Assembly: GCF_016888445.1 (NCBI RefSeq)
Contig: NZ_JAFEKF010000002.1
Span: forward strand, 310,001 to 374,000
Direction: 5' to 3'
Source: Marinomonas ostreistagni
Lineage (GTDB): Bacteria; Pseudomonadota; Gammaproteobacteria; Pseudomonadales; Marinomonadaceae
Length of the DNA: 64,000 bases
Numbering within the stretch: position 1 is the stretch's first letter; the number at the start of each line of letters is the position of its first letter. Of this stretch, positions 43,247 through 52,580 are shown piece after piece. Under the pieces are notes generated by a model. The model made no database searches. It worked only from the letters and a program-made list of their open reading frames with translations, and had not been told where the DNA came from. The position numbers were made by a program, and so were the translations under genes.

Positions 43247-44104
43247 TCAAATTATATGTTCCATTTGGGCTACAAAAAGGTGGCTGATTTGCGTTGCCAT
43301 ATAACTACCAAACGCCGGATGCGGGACGGGCGCAACGGCCAGTACAATATCGACCGCAGGCAAGGCGGGTAAATACTCTTGCTCGACAATCGTGAGTCCT
43401 GCGCTGACGCTAGAAACCGCCATGGCACTAACGCCTAGATTTTTGCGTAGCAAACTCTTAATCGTGGTGGCACTTGGGGTGCTGCACAGCAACCAATAAT
43501 CGAGAGCGGCTTTTTCCAAGCCATCCAAGGCGGCGCTGTAGAACTTGCAATCCGGTTCGTACAACACCAACGGTAAAGGTGATTGCGCCATGATGCTGGT
43601 GTCGTCACCACAGACCCAGACACCGCGATCATGCTTGAGTAAGTAGCCTTCTTCAATATCGGGGGCTCGGGTCAAAATGGCGATATCAATTTCACCTCGA
43701 TCCAGCTTCAAGCGCAGTTCAGTACTGCAATCACAGACAATGCTGAAGCTTTGCTGTGGCAACAGAACTCGAATATGCGCGACTAAATCTGGCAAGATGG
43801 ATTCGGCGTAATCATCAGGACAGCCGATTTTAAGGGGGCGGTGGTGATCGCCTTGTTTAAAGTGCCCGATGGCTTCATCGTGCAATGACAGGATACGTCG
43901 CGCATAACTCACCAGCTGCTGGCCTTGATCGGTTAAACCAAGATGTCGGCCTTGCTTGGTAAACAGTGCTTGCCCGACGTCTTCTTCCAGCTTCTTCATC
44001 TGCATACTGATCGCACTCTGAGAGCGAAACGTCTGCTTTGCCGCACGGGTAAAACTGCCTGTATCCACGAACGCAACAAAACTGCGTAAACCATCTATAT
44101 CCAT
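43247..44104 (-). CDS. LysR-type transcriptional regulator, divergent from GST gene
   Basis: About 285 residues: HTH FVAFVDTGSFTRAAKQTFRS and SAISMQMKKLEEDVGQALF at the N terminus, with effector domain PLKIGCPDDYAESILPDLV onward. The ATG at 44104 places the HTH at the normal distance from the N terminus; the frame extends 13 codons upstream. It is divergent from a glutathione S-transferase gene across about 110 bp, so control of that gene is plausible. The effector is unknown. Confidence 0.91.
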   Translation of the reverse strand: MDIDGLRSFVAFVDTGSFTRAAKQTFRSQSAISMQMKKLEEDVGQALFTKQGRHLGLTDQGQQLVSYARRILSLHDEAIGHFKQGDHHRPLKIGCPDDYAESILPDLVAHIRVLLPQQSFSIVCDCSTELRLKLDRGEIDIAILTRAPDIEEGYLLKHDRGVWVCGDDTSIMAQSPLPLVLYEPDCKFYSAALDGLEKAALDYWLLCSTPSATTIKSLLRKNLGVSAMAVSSVSAGLTIVEQEYLPALPAVDIVLAVAPVPHPAFGSYMATQISHLFVAQMEHII

Positions 44105-44217
44105 ATCGTATGACCCATCATTAATTCGAATAGAACCCTTCAAAACTATTCGTTAGTCAAATCAATTGCAAGGGCGCACAATCGTTTTATCTTCAACGAC
44201 TGGATAAGGAATGCCCC

Positions 44218-44871
44218 ATGAAACTGATCATCGCCAACAAAAACTACTCTACTTGGTCCCTACGTGGCTGGCTCGCCCTAAAAGCATTTGGTGTGCCGTT
44301 TGAGGAGATCAAACTCACGCTATTTACCGAGGCTTTCTACGATACATTGGCGCAGCATACGCCCGTGCAAAAAGTCCCAGTATTGATCGACGGTGACGTA
44401 ACGGTGTGGGATTCACTGGCCATAGTGGAGTATGTGAATGAGGCGCATCTAAACGGAGCAGGCTGGCCTAGTGGCATGGCTCAACGGGCTGAGGCCCGAG
44501 CCATCGTCGCGCAAATGCACAGCGGCTATAACGCCCTGCGTAATGAAATGCCAATGAACTGCCGCGCCCAGCGTCGCTTGCAACTGAGTAATGAAGCACA
44601 AGCGGATGTACAAGCCATCGCAACACTTTGGCAAGACCTCAGAGCACGCCACAGCGATCAAGGCGACTACCTCTTCGGCGCATTTAGTATGGTCGACGCC
44701 TTCTTCGCCCCCGTTGCCTTTCGCTTCGTCACCTACGGTATCGAACTAAGCGGAGAAGCAGAGCGCTACCAGCAAACGCTATTAAATCATCCTGCCATGA
44801 AAGAATGGCTGGCCGACGCGCTCAATGAAACCGACATCATCAAAGAAGACGAAGCGGGTGAGCCAGTTTAG
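44218..44871 (+). CDS. Glutathione S-transferase family protein
   Basis: 217 residues. The N-terminal thioredoxin-like domain begins KLIIANKNYSTWSLRGWLAL, where the Ser/Tyr in NYSTWSLR is the usual GSH-activating site in this zeta/beta-like bacterial group. The cis-Pro motif VQKVPVLIDGDVTVWDSLAI (about residues 50-69) completes the GSH site, and a helical C-terminal domain follows. The substrate is unknown; such proteins conjugate or reduce electrophiles. AAGGA lies 7 bases before the ATG. A LysR gene diverges from it. Confidence 0.92.
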   Translation: MKLIIANKNYSTWSLRGWLALKAFGVPFEEIKLTLFTEAFYDTLAQHTPVQKVPVLIDGDVTVWDSLAIVEYVNEAHLNGAGWPSGMAQRAEARAIVAQMHSGYNALRNEMPMNCRAQRRLQLSNEAQADVQAIATLWQDLRARHSDQGDYLFGAFSMVDAFFAPVAFRFVTYGIELSGEAERYQQTLLNHPAMKEWLADALNETDIIKEDEAGEPV

Positions 44872-45058
44872 GCTTACTCTGTTTCGGTTGAGTGCTCAAA
44901 TGACCTTGTTAAATTGTCTACACTTCGTCAGGAATGTCGAAGCAAAACGGTCTCTAAGGAAGAGCTAAGGCATTTGGGTTATATCTGTAGTTTTCTACCA
45001 TCACTTTTGCGTATGGTTTAAACCTAGTTTACATAACAGGTTGGAAAGGAAGGCTATT

Positions 45059-45523
45059 ATGAGCTCAACGATTCAAAAGGTTTTTGCCAAGGTGCTGTCG
45101 TATCTGTTTTTTATCTTGGCGGCATTTGTCGGTGGTACCAGTATTGTGACCGCGGCGACTCAATACATGGAAGGGGAAGCCTTAACACAGGTACTCATTC
45201 AGGTGATTAACTCCAATATCATCGCCATTGCGGTGTTTGAGTTGGCGATGGTGATTAACAAGGAGTACGGCAATAAGAATGAGCATGATGTGATTGTCAT
45301 GCTGCGTCGTACCTTGCCGCGTTTTATCGGTACCGTGTGTGTGGCGTTGGCACTTGAGGGACTTATCATGGTTATCAAGTACAGCCAAATGGACATGGCC
45401 GGTAACTTATATTACCCAGTAGCGATCGTCGTCAGCGCTGCAGTACTACTGATTGCGCTAGGGCTTTTCATGCATTTCGTACCACGCGACACCGAGCCAA
45501 AGCAGCTGGATCACGACGATTAA
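45059..45523 (+). CDS. Uncharacterised 154-residue membrane protein
   Basis: Four hydrophobic helices (about residues 10-35, 48-70, 88-108, 118-140) with small loops. The second to third helix region contains FELAMVINKEYG and RRTLPRFIGTVC. No named family is recognised, although similar four-helix proteins are common in marine gammaproteobacteria as hypotheticals (from memory, not searched). The ATG at 45059 has AAGGAAGG 6 bases upstream. The TTG that opens the longer frame is unlikely. It converges on and overlaps by 4 bp an EamA transporter gene. Confidence 0.78.
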   Translation: MSSTIQKVFAKVLSYLFFILAAFVGGTSIVTAATQYMEGEALTQVLIQVINSNIIAIAVFELAMVINKEYGNKNEHDVIVMLRRTLPRFIGTVCVALALEGLIMVIKYSQMDMAGNLYYPVAIVVSAAVLLIALGLFMHFVPRDTEPKQLDHDD

Positions 45524-46494
45524 TACGTCGTCGTGGGTGGGCTAGGCTGTAGCGGGCGTTTCGGGAAGCGCCATGTTTGTAGTAACAAACAACCTGCAAT
45601 CAAGCCCATGCCCAGCCAGCCCCAAGCGGACAGCTGTTCGCCTACTAACGTGACGGCCAGCAGGGCGGCGATTACAGGCTCAAATAAGGTCAGCAAGGTG
45701 GCACTGCTGGCATGGCTGGTACGTAAGCCATAGCCAAACAATAGATAGCCTAAAAACATCGGCACAAACGCCATATAAAGCGCCACGCTGGTATGTGTCA
45801 CGCCATCAAACAAGCCTTCTGCCGTGAAGGCCAGCGAGGGCAGCAACAGCGCTGCCGACAGCAAAAACATACTGCCAATGGCCGACTTAGAATGTATGCC
45901 TGCCTCAATCAGGCGTTTACCAAGCCACGTATAGAGTGCGTATGCGCCTGCTGCGATTAAACCTAATACCACGCCCCAGAACGTATCGCTTGCGGCCAGT
46001 ACAGAATCGTCGGCGGATTGCGTAAACGTTAATAGCACGATGCCGACCACACCTAGCAATAAGCTCAAGCACCAACGCACTCCCAGCGGACTTTTGCCGC
46101 CAATTAACCACTCCAGCAAAGCTGTGAAAAAGGGGGCTGCGCCGATGGCGACAACGGTACCAATAGCGACTCCCGCTAAGTGCATAGCACTGTAAAACGC
46201 TAACGGATAGATGACCACGCCCAGTGCCCCTAAAAGCACTAAACGTCGCATTTGCCAGAGTGCATGACGATCATAATATAGACGTCGCCAGGCCACCCAG
46301 ACTTGCAACAAACCACCAATCCCCATGGCAAATGCCCCGATGGCCAGCGGACTAACGCTGCTAGCAAAACTTGCTGCTGTACCAGTTGTGCCCCAGAGCA
46401 TGGCGGCAATCAGAATGGCGCAAGGGCCTGCTTGAGAGGCGAGAAAGGGCGCACGTGGCGACATAATGGTATCCAGTTGGGTGAAAGCCATCAT
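45520..46494 (-). CDS. EamA/DMT-family permease
   Basis: About 324 residues with ten membrane helices in two EamA repeats. The first repeat begins ILIAAMLWGTTGTAASFAS, and the second FWGVVLGLIAAGAYALYTWL (about residue 168). AATLLTLFEPVIAALLAVTLVGE near 275 is the typical tail motif. Members export amino acids, purines or drugs; the substrate is unknown here. The start is uncertain: ATG pair at 46494 (chosen), ATG at 46464 with GGA 7 bases upstream, or a frame reaching 46587 that overlaps the divergent gene's leader. Confidence 0.87.
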   Translation of the reverse strand: MMAFTQLDTIMSPRAPFLASQAGPCAILIAAMLWGTTGTAASFASSVSPLAIGAFAMGIGGLLQVWVAWRRLYYDRHALWQMRRLVLLGALGVVIYPLAFYSAMHLAGVAIGTVVAIGAAPFFTALLEWLIGGKSPLGVRWCLSLLLGVVGIVLLTFTQSADDSVLAASDTFWGVVLGLIAAGAYALYTWLGKRLIEAGIHSKSAIGSMFLLSAALLLPSLAFTAEGLFDGVTHTSVALYMAFVPMFLGYLLFGYGLRTSHASSATLLTLFEPVIAALLAVTLVGEQLSAWGWLGMGLIAGCLLLQTWRFPKRPLQPSPPTTTY

Positions 46495-46615
46495 GATAAC
46501 CGATGGGGTCGGGTAGACGCATCCGGCAAAAGTCGGAAAGAATTTTAAGGTTGTATATAAATTAACCAGAGGTGTGGCCGATAACACAGAGGACGTGTCT
46601 CAGGGAGGGCATCCG

Positions 46616-47692
46616 ATGGCTTCAAGCACTTTATCTTTTCAATCCAACTACGATTACCAGCGCCAACAAACCACCACGCGCCATGCGGTGAGTTTAAGCC
46701 GTGAGGCAGCACCTGAGCGTGATGCCGAAGGGCCGAGCGTCTCGTTGTCGGCGCAAATGGGGCGCCGCTTGGTGCAACAGCAAGAAATCAACGTACGCTC
46801 GGCGTCGAGTGAGCTAGAACCTTCAGGCAAAGAGGCGGCAGAGCACAGCATTTCGCAAGTAGAGCAACGCTTTCAAAGAATGATTTCGGTACTAGAACGA
46901 ATGTTTGGCATTAAAGTGCAGCTGTATGAAGCGCCGGACGCGAACGCTGCCGCAGGGGCGGGCTTTGTCCCTCCTGAAGAGACTGCAGACAGTGCCAATG
47001 AGCCAAACAATAGTAACTCGCGCCAAACCGTGATGGCGATGCGCGAATACCATCAGGTTATCGAAACCGAATCGAGCCAAGTCGCGATTCAGGGCAAGTT
47101 AGAACTCAGCGATGGACGCAAGCTCAATGTCGATTTTCGCATGGACATGGCGCGTAGCCGCCAAGAGGAATATTGGGGCGAGCTGACCATTTCTAGTCAG
47201 CGCCAAGTGGATCCTTTGGTGGTCAACTTAAATAACAATGGCGCTCAGCTGACCCAGCGGCGAATGGATTTTGATTTAGACGGGGATGGCGAAACAGAGC
47301 GCGTCGCGTTTGCTACGGGCGATTCGGCGTTTTTGGCGCGTGATCGCAATAACAACGGCACTATTGATGATGGCAGTGAGCTATTTGGCCCGCAATCCGG
47401 CAGTGGTTTTGCTGATCTTGCTGAGCACGATAGCAATGGTGATGGCTTGATCGATCAGTTAGACGATATTTGGCAGGAATTGGTGTTGGTACAGCGCGAT
47501 GAAGCGGGTAATGAAAGTCTGTTATCCCTTGCCGATGTGGGGATCGATGCATTTGTACTAGAGCGTACTTATACGCCATTTGGCTTGTTTAACGCTCACG
47601 GAGAGCGCATGGGCAACATTCGTGAGACAGGGTTATACGTGCGCGAAAATGGCACTGTGGACAGCTTACAGCATGTGGATCTGACGATTTAA
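46616..47692 (+). CDS. Calcium-binding-type repeat protein (EF-hand-like DxDxDG motifs)
   Basis: 358 residues and no signal peptide. The N-terminal 110 residues are polar with a coiled-coil stretch (EHSISQVEQRFQRMISVLER). A linker rich in Ala, Asn and Glu follows. The C-terminal part from about 205 carries DFDLDGDGETE, DRNNNGTIDDGSELFG and DSNGDGLIDQLDD, a Ca2+-binding module also seen inside large secreted adhesins. Here it is free-standing. The function is unknown. The ATG at 46616 has GGGAGG 7 bases upstream. It is divergent from the EamA gene, and a 12-bp hairpin follows its stop. Confidence 0.82.
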   Translation: MASSTLSFQSNYDYQRQQTTTRHAVSLSREAAPERDAEGPSVSLSAQMGRRLVQQQEINVRSASSELEPSGKEAAEHSISQVEQRFQRMISVLERMFGIKVQLYEAPDANAAAGAGFVPPEETADSANEPNNSNSRQTVMAMREYHQVIETESSQVAIQGKLELSDGRKLNVDFRMDMARSRQEEYWGELTISSQRQVDPLVVNLNNNGAQLTQRRMDFDLDGDGETERVAFATGDSAFLARDRNNNGTIDDGSELFGPQSGSGFADLAEHDSNGDGLIDQLDDIWQELVLVQRDEAGNESLLSLADVGIDAFVLERTYTPFGLFNAHGERMGNIRETGLYVRENGTVDSLQHVDLTI

Positions 47693-47698
47693 TAGTAC

Positions 47699-47726
47699 GG
47701 CGATCAGTACTTAGGTACTGATCGCC
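47699..47726. terminator. Stable hairpin between convergent genes
   Basis: A 12-bp perfect stem GGCGATCAGTAC / GTACTGATCGCC with loop TTAG lies between the stops of the calcium-binding-type and DUF4432 genes. Neither side has a T-run, so it may end or protect both transcripts without being a classical intrinsic terminator. Confidence 0.6.
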
Positions 47727-47732
47727 ACAAGC

Positions 47733-48896
47733 TTAAAGTTTTACCAGTGGGCTGTTGCTGACTAGGGTCGGTGTGATCTGGATTTTATCAATCAGCTCTT
47801 CACTGGCTTGTACTTCTTCCGCTTCTGTAAACAAGCCAAAGCGCAGTTTGAACTGTTTGCTCTCTTTACCAGCGATCGTCGGCACTAAGCCTAAATCCCA
47901 TTGGTGGGTGCGGTTATAGGCAAATGAAGTGCCGGGCTCGATGCCGACCACATAGCCTTGTTCTAAGGTGTCGGTGTTTTTCCAAATGGTTAGTACCGGC
48001 AGTGTTTCAATCGCCCAGCTGACTTCGACGCCCGCATCGCCATTGGCGTTTTTTAATAAGGCGTGGCACTGGCCATCTTCGTCTGGCAATGGGAAGACGT
48101 TAAACACCATCTCATCAAAGTCGACGGTTGGTGCAGGCATTTGGTTCCACTCGGCCAAGCCTTGCTGTGCGTATTCATTAAACGGCGACACTTGGCGTGC
48201 GGCGATTTGTAGTGAAGCGCCTTGCTCTAAGATCGGTGTACCAAAGTTATTATGATAAATAGCTTGGTAGCTGTTGTCGTAGTTACTCAGGTTGCTAAGG
48301 GTATCGGTGACGTGCACATACGGCTCGTCAGGGGTCATGGCAAGCTCAGTAAACACTTCGTAGTTGGTGGATTTGAAGCGTTTTTCATCGACACGACCTT
48401 TTAGCGTGACGCGATAAGGAGGCTGCTGCTCGACCTCTAAGCTCACCTCGCTAGCAGGGGTGTTTTGAATGCGCCCATGTAGGCTCAATCGTTCACCTTG
48501 ATCTTTGCCTGGATGTCCGGCCCATTGATAGCCACAACGCACCAGCATTTCATTGAAGCCATCGAGCCAGCCTAAACCGCCGGAGGCTTCTGCGTTAATA
48601 AAATGAGGGTGTACCACTTCTTTTACCGGAGAATCCCAGCCAAAACGCTGTCCGTTACGGACCACGTCCAGCACCGCCATGGCGCGTGTCGGCACAATGC
48701 GTAATGTTTTATCGCCCACAGTCAGGGTAATGAGCTTGGAGCCTTGTTGTTTGCCGCCGCGTAGTGTTTGTAGGCGACACTCAATGTTAACGTCTTCTGG
48801 TAGGCCCATATCGGCTGCAGTCAGATGTGCTGAATTCAGGTCAACATTGTTGGCTTGACTCAAAAAGGTAAAGTGGTAAACAGATGAAGTAGACAT
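47733..48896 (-). CDS. DUF4432 aldose-1-epimerase-like protein
   Basis: 387 residues of beta-sandwich galactose-mutarotase-like sequence. The DUF4432 features are WLDGFNEMLVRCGYQWAGHP (about residues 118-137), LSLHGRIQNTPASEV, YQAIYHNNFGTPILE and GYVVGIEPGTSFAYNR (about 318-333). The family likely acts on sugars or sugar derivatives, but the substrate is unknown and no sugar gene is adjacent. ATG at 48896 follows GAGGAG by 5 bases, so the two-codon longer frame is rejected. It is monocistronic. Confidence 0.85.
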   Translation of the reverse strand: MSTSSVYHFTFLSQANNVDLNSAHLTAADMGLPEDVNIECRLQTLRGGKQQGSKLITLTVGDKTLRIVPTRAMAVLDVVRNGQRFGWDSPVKEVVHPHFINAEASGGLGWLDGFNEMLVRCGYQWAGHPGKDQGERLSLHGRIQNTPASEVSLEVEQQPPYRVTLKGRVDEKRFKSTNYEVFTELAMTPDEPYVHVTDTLSNLSNYDNSYQAIYHNNFGTPILEQGASLQIAARQVSPFNEYAQQGLAEWNQMPAPTVDFDEMVFNVFPLPDEDGQCHALLKNANGDAGVEVSWAIETLPVLTIWKNTDTLEQGYVVGIEPGTSFAYNRTHQWDLGLVPTIAGKESKQFKLRFGLFTEAEEVQASEELIDKIQITPTLVSNSPLVKL

Positions 48897-49172
48897 GAAC
48901 ACTCCTCATTTGGTGTGCACGCACTATAACGGCTGAAAACGCTGGTGTAAAAGAGCTGAATCAATTCATTGCAAGATCGCTGATTTTGCCCATCTTTAGT
49001 GCGTTTTTATTCGATGAACCCCGTGATATCCCTAGTTTTGCTTTTTTGTTTGCATTGTTTTGGTGCGCTTTTGGCAGCTTCATGGCATGCCAAAAGCGCA
49101 GGATTCGGCTAGCGTCTCGAAATTTATCGTCCACTCCCTTATGCTATTTTGACAACAAAAGGAGATGCATCG

Positions 49173-50048
49173 ATGAACGTCAGTTTTTTAGGATTAGGAA
49201 CCATGGGCTACCCCATGGCGGGTCATTTGAGCCGCGCTGGGCATCAGGTGACCGTCTACAACCGTACTCTGAGTAAAGCCGAGGCTTGGTGCCAAGAGTA
49301 TCAAGGGCGTATTGCATTGACCCCTGCAGAAGCGGCGCAAGCGGATATCGTGCTGACTTGTGTGGGCAATGATGATGACTTGCGCAGTTTGTATTTGGGC
49401 GAGCAAGGTGCACTGAGTCAGGCGCAACCAGGCACTTTGTTTATTGATCATACGACGGCGTCTGCTGAAGTGGCGCGTGAGCTGCATCAAGCGGCGCAAG
49501 CGAAGCAATGCGACTTCTTGGACGGCCCTGTATCGGGTGGTCAAGCTGGCGCTGTAAACGGTGTTTTGACAGTCATGATGGGCGGTGAGCAAGCGTTGAT
49601 TGATCGTGCCAAGCCGGTGTTAGAGTGCTACGCCAAAGCTTTTACGCGCTTAGGTGATGTTGGCGCGGGGCAGCTGGCCAAAATGGTTAATCAGATTATG
49701 GTCGGCGGTATTTTAAGCGGTATCTCAGAAGGCGTACGTTTTGCCCAGCAAGCAGGCTTAGATATTGAAACCTTAGTAGAGACACTGAAATACGGTGCGG
49801 CAGGCTCTTGGCAGCTTGAAAACCGTGGCGCCACCATGGCGCGTGATGAATTTGACTTTGGCTTTGCCATAGAATGGATGCACAAAGACTTAGGCATTGC
49901 CCTTGAGCAGGCGCAAGCCATGGGTATGAAGCTACCCTATACCGAAGTGATTGATCGTCAATATGTGGAGTTGATCGAGCAGGGGCGTGGCCGCCAAGAT
50001 ACGTCAGTGCTGGTGAAAGCGCTGGATAAGATCAACCAAGGCTCATAA
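49173..50048 (+). CDS. NAD(P)-dependent beta-hydroxyacid dehydrogenase (3-hydroxyisobutyrate/tartronate-semialdehyde type)
   Basis: 291 residues. The Rossmann motif FLGLGTMGYPMAGHLSRAG at the N terminus, the substrate loop DGPVSGGQAGAVNGVLTVMMG (about 117-137) and the catalytic Lys in GQLAKMVNQIMVGG (about residue 170) define the family. GarR/GlxR tartronate-semialdehyde reductase and 3-hydroxyisobutyrate dehydrogenase are both possible, and no neighbour decides between them. AGGAG lies 8 bases before the ATG at 49173. Confidence 0.92.
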   Translation: MNVSFLGLGTMGYPMAGHLSRAGHQVTVYNRTLSKAEAWCQEYQGRIALTPAEAAQADIVLTCVGNDDDLRSLYLGEQGALSQAQPGTLFIDHTTASAEVARELHQAAQAKQCDFLDGPVSGGQAGAVNGVLTVMMGGEQALIDRAKPVLECYAKAFTRLGDVGAGQLAKMVNQIMVGGILSGISEGVRFAQQAGLDIETLVETLKYGAAGSWQLENRGATMARDEFDFGFAIEWMHKDLGIALEQAQAMGMKLPYTEVIDRQYVELIEQGRGRQDTSVLVKALDKINQGS

Positions 50049-50053
50049 AAGCA

Positions 50054-50078
50054 AAGGCCTTACCCGTAGTAAGGCCTT
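50054..50078 (-). terminator. Hairpin terminator after DUF481 gene (minus strand)
   Basis: Stem AAGGCCTTAC (50054-50063) / GTAAGGCCTT (50069-50078), loop CCGTA. The minus strand continues TTGCTTTT, so it ends the leftward gene and may slow the rightward one. Confidence 0.75.
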
Positions 50079-50086
50079 AACTGAGA

Positions 50087-50836
50087 TTAGAACGAGTACA
50101 GTACCGATGCCGTGGTTTCGGTGTCGGTAGTGTCAGTGTTCGCAGGCACATCAGACGTGTATTTCACGCGGTACGCTAGCTTCATAGCTAGGTTATCAAC
50201 GATGTTGGCTTGAATCGCAGAGACCGATTCGTAGACATCGTTGCCGCCATCTACGCTAGCTTCTGTGTTGAGCTCTTGGTGGAACAAAGACGAAGCAGTG
50301 AAGTGGTATTCGTAAGTGGCCGCCAAACGTACGAAAGTGCCGCGATCAGATTTGCCATCCGCATCAATATCACGGTCAATTGCGAACTCGCGGTAACCTA
50401 CTCCAGCCGACGCTTCCAAGTAAGAGCCGTCGCCCTTTTGCCAAAAGCGATTACCGTAACCGGTAGAGGCCGAGCTCTTGTGGCGGTAGCCTGAGAAGCG
50501 ATCTTCTTCGTGGGCACCACGTACAAACCAGAATTGTTCTGTATCGAACTTGTAGTTACTTTGCACTGTACCCGAATATTTCTCGGCAGTGGTTTCACTA
50601 TCAGAGCTACTAGACAGCGCACTAAGGCTGTAATCCGTACGCCATTGTACAGACTCTTGGGTCAAGTTAAGACGACCATTGATGTTGTTGGTGTCACTGT
50701 TACCTGATGTCGCAACAAAGCCAAGTTCGGCAGAGCCACTTAGATTGCTGGGGTCGTCGTCTGTGGGGGTGTCGGCATGCGCCAATGGCACGGCTAGGCA
50801 AGCGGCCAGTAATGGCGTGATTAGTGCGTGTTTCAT
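50087..50836 (-). CDS. DUF481 (YdiY-like) outer-membrane beta-barrel protein
   Basis: 249 residues: signal peptide (about 1-21, ending PLAHAD), then alternating amphipathic strands with the DUF481 pattern SGSAELGFVATSGNSDTNNI and repeated Tyr/Phe-ended strands. It closes with SVLYSF, and the C-terminal Phe is the BAM recognition residue. It is a probable small outer-membrane barrel; the role is unknown. GAGGA precedes the ATG at 50836 by 6 bases, and the longer frame (four more codons) lacks a site. Its hairpin terminator is shared with the convergent dehydrogenase gene. Confidence 0.9.
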   Translation of the reverse strand: MKHALITPLLAACLAVPLAHADTPTDDDPSNLSGSAELGFVATSGNSDTNNINGRLNLTQESVQWRTDYSLSALSSSSDSETTAEKYSGTVQSNYKFDTEQFWFVRGAHEEDRFSGYRHKSSASTGYGNRFWQKGDGSYLEASAGVGYREFAIDRDIDADGKSDRGTFVRLAATYEYHFTASSLFHQELNTEASVDGGNDVYESVSAIQANIVDNLAMKLAYRVKYTSDVPANTDTTDTETTASVLYSF

Positions 50837-51049
50837 GTATGTCCTCATAGCGATCCATTATAGAATGTGAAAGAAGTTAACACAGTCAATCGCTTAGGCG
50901 CAGAGTTTGGTTAAAGGTTACATATTAAGGTCATATTTACCCATATGAACGAAGAAAAACTGATCTAGTTGTTAGTTTTGTCCATATTTTTTGCGCTTTA
51001 TAAATGGCAATCCTTGCCCATCAAAATCGGTACGCCGGTGAACAAAACA

Positions 51050-51559
51050 ATGAACGAAGTAAAAACCTACCTTAGTGGCTACAGTGCCGAGCTACAGCAG
51101 CAAGTCAGCGCTCTTTTAGACGCTGAAAAAACTGGGCCATGGTTGTTGAGCAAATACCCGCGTGCTCACGAGTTGGCAGGCGCCAAACAACTGTATCAGT
51201 ACGCCCAGCAACTTAAGCAAGAGGCCATGCGCAGTGCGCCGCCGATCAGCAAGGTGGTGTATGACGACAAGATCCATGTAATTCATAATGCGCTGGGCTT
51301 GCATACTTATGTCTCACGAGTACAAGGCAGCAAACTCAAGGCGAAAAACGAGATACGTATCGGCGCCTTGTTTCGTCAGGTGCCTGAGCCGTTTTTAAGA
51401 ATGATCTTGGTACACGAGTTGGCGCATTTAAAAGAAAAGGAACACAGCAAAGCGTTTTATAAGCTGTGCTGCTATATGGAGCCAGATTATCACCAGCTGG
51501 AATTTGAGCTACGTGTGTATCTGTGTCATCGCGAACGTTTTGGCGAATTGTGGGCCTAG
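51050..51559 (+). CDS. SprT/YgjP-like zinc metallopeptidase-fold protein
   Basis: About 169 residues. The zinc-binding motif HELAHLKEKEHSKAFYKLCC (about residues 121-140) is HExxH with a third His ligand at the downstream H, as in DUF45/YgjP and WLM-type proteins. FRQVPEPFLRMILVHELAHLK is typical of that group. Function beyond a minimal metallopeptidase fold is unknown. The start is set at the ATG 51050, preceded by GGTGA at 8 bases. The frame reaches back to a TTG at 50969 with a hydrophobic stretch that would be an odd leader, so the start is somewhat uncertain. Confidence 0.83.
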   Translation: MNEVKTYLSGYSAELQQQVSALLDAEKTGPWLLSKYPRAHELAGAKQLYQYAQQLKQEAMRSAPPISKVVYDDKIHVIHNALGLHTYVSRVQGSKLKAKNEIRIGALFRQVPEPFLRMILVHELAHLKEKEHSKAFYKLCCYMEPDYHQLEFELRVYLCHRERFGELWA

Positions 51560-51590
51560 ACGAATAGCGCTAGACCCACATGACGCTTAA

Positions 51591-52430
51591 TCAGTCAAAG
51601 TCTGCCGCGCTGTGGCGCTCGGTCAGACCATCGTCCCCCCACGGCTTGTTGACGCGGATACCGCGCTGTACCGCAGGGCGCTGTTGAACCAGCTCCGCCC
51701 AGCGTTTTAGGTGAGTGTATTCTTGTACTTGCAGGAATTCGTCTGAGCCTTCATACAAGTTGCCCAATACGAGATTGCCGTACCAAGGCCAGATGGCGAT
51801 GTCGGCGATTGAGTATTCGTCACCCGCCATGTATTTATTGCGCGCCAAATGCTTGTCGAGTACGTCAAGCTGGCGTTTGGTTTCCATGGTGTAGCGATCG
51901 ATCGGGTATTGCAGCGTCACTGGTGCGTAGGCAAAGAAATGACCAAAGCCACCGCCAACAAACGGCGCTGAGCCCATCTGCCACATCAGCCAGTTACGGC
52001 ATTCGGTTTTGCCTTTAAGGTCCTTCGGCTGTAGCGTATCGAATTTTTCCGCTAAGTATTGCAGGATCGAACCGGATTCAAAAATACGCAGATCAGGATC
52101 GACTGTGGTGTCGATCAGGGCCGGTATCTTGGAGTTTGGGTTGATGGCGACGAAGCCAGAAGAGAACTGTTTGCCTTCCCCGATATCAATGGTGTACGCG
52201 TCGTACTCCGCTTCTTGGATGCCTTGCTCGAGCAGCTCTTCGAGCATGATAGTCGCTTTTTGGCCATTGGGTGTGGCAAGAGAGTGCAGTTGGAACGGGT
52301 GCTCGCCGCGCGGCAAGGTCTTTTCATGGGTTGAACCAGAGTAAGGGCGGTTGATCTTGGACCACTTGCCCGCTTCGTTCTCATCGTATTTCCAGACTTT
52401 GGGTAGCGTGTATTCGTTTTCCGTACTCAT
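51591..52430 (-). CDS. yghU: Glutathione S-transferase YghU-type (disulfide-bond oxidoreductase)
   Basis: 279 residues with the long YghU N-terminal extension (VWKYDENEAGKWSKINRPYSG) before the thioredoxin-like domain (FQLHSLATPNGQKATIMLEE). INPNSKIPALIDT holds the cis-Pro and FESGSILQYLAEKF the Ser that binds GSH. YghU binds two GSH or GSSG molecules and has disulfide reductase activity. GAGG lies 6 bases before the ATG. It stands alone, next to a metallopeptidase gene (convergent) and ilvE. Confidence 0.93.
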   Translation of the reverse strand: MSTENEYTLPKVWKYDENEAGKWSKINRPYSGSTHEKTLPRGEHPFQLHSLATPNGQKATIMLEELLEQGIQEAEYDAYTIDIGEGKQFSSGFVAINPNSKIPALIDTTVDPDLRIFESGSILQYLAEKFDTLQPKDLKGKTECRNWLMWQMGSAPFVGGGFGHFFAYAPVTLQYPIDRYTMETKRQLDVLDKHLARNKYMAGDEYSIADIAIWPWYGNLVLGNLYEGSDEFLQVQEYTHLKRWAELVQQRPAVQRGIRVNKPWGDDGLTERHSAADFD

Positions 52431-52521
52431 CGTTTACCTCACTTCAATTAATCTTGGATACTTTTATTTATATGAGTTGGAGCGGGGCGAGTACAAGGCG
52501 AGACTAAGGACACTCTGTGGA

Positions 52522-52557
52522 AACAAAAAAGCCAGCGGCTGAATCAGGCGCTGGCTT
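52522..52557 (-). terminator. Rho-independent terminator after ilvE (minus strand)
   Basis: Stem AAGCCAGCG (52529-52537) / CGCTGGCTT (52549-52557), loop 11 bases. On the minus strand it is followed by TTTTGTTT. Confidence 0.9.
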
Positions 52558-52580
52558 CTTAGGGAGTTTAACGATCGAAA

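Noticed and set aside
46616..47692. RTX adhesin or type I secreted toxin
   Set aside because: The Asp-rich loops are EF-hand-like, not GGxGxDxUx nonapeptide repeats, and the protein is far too short.
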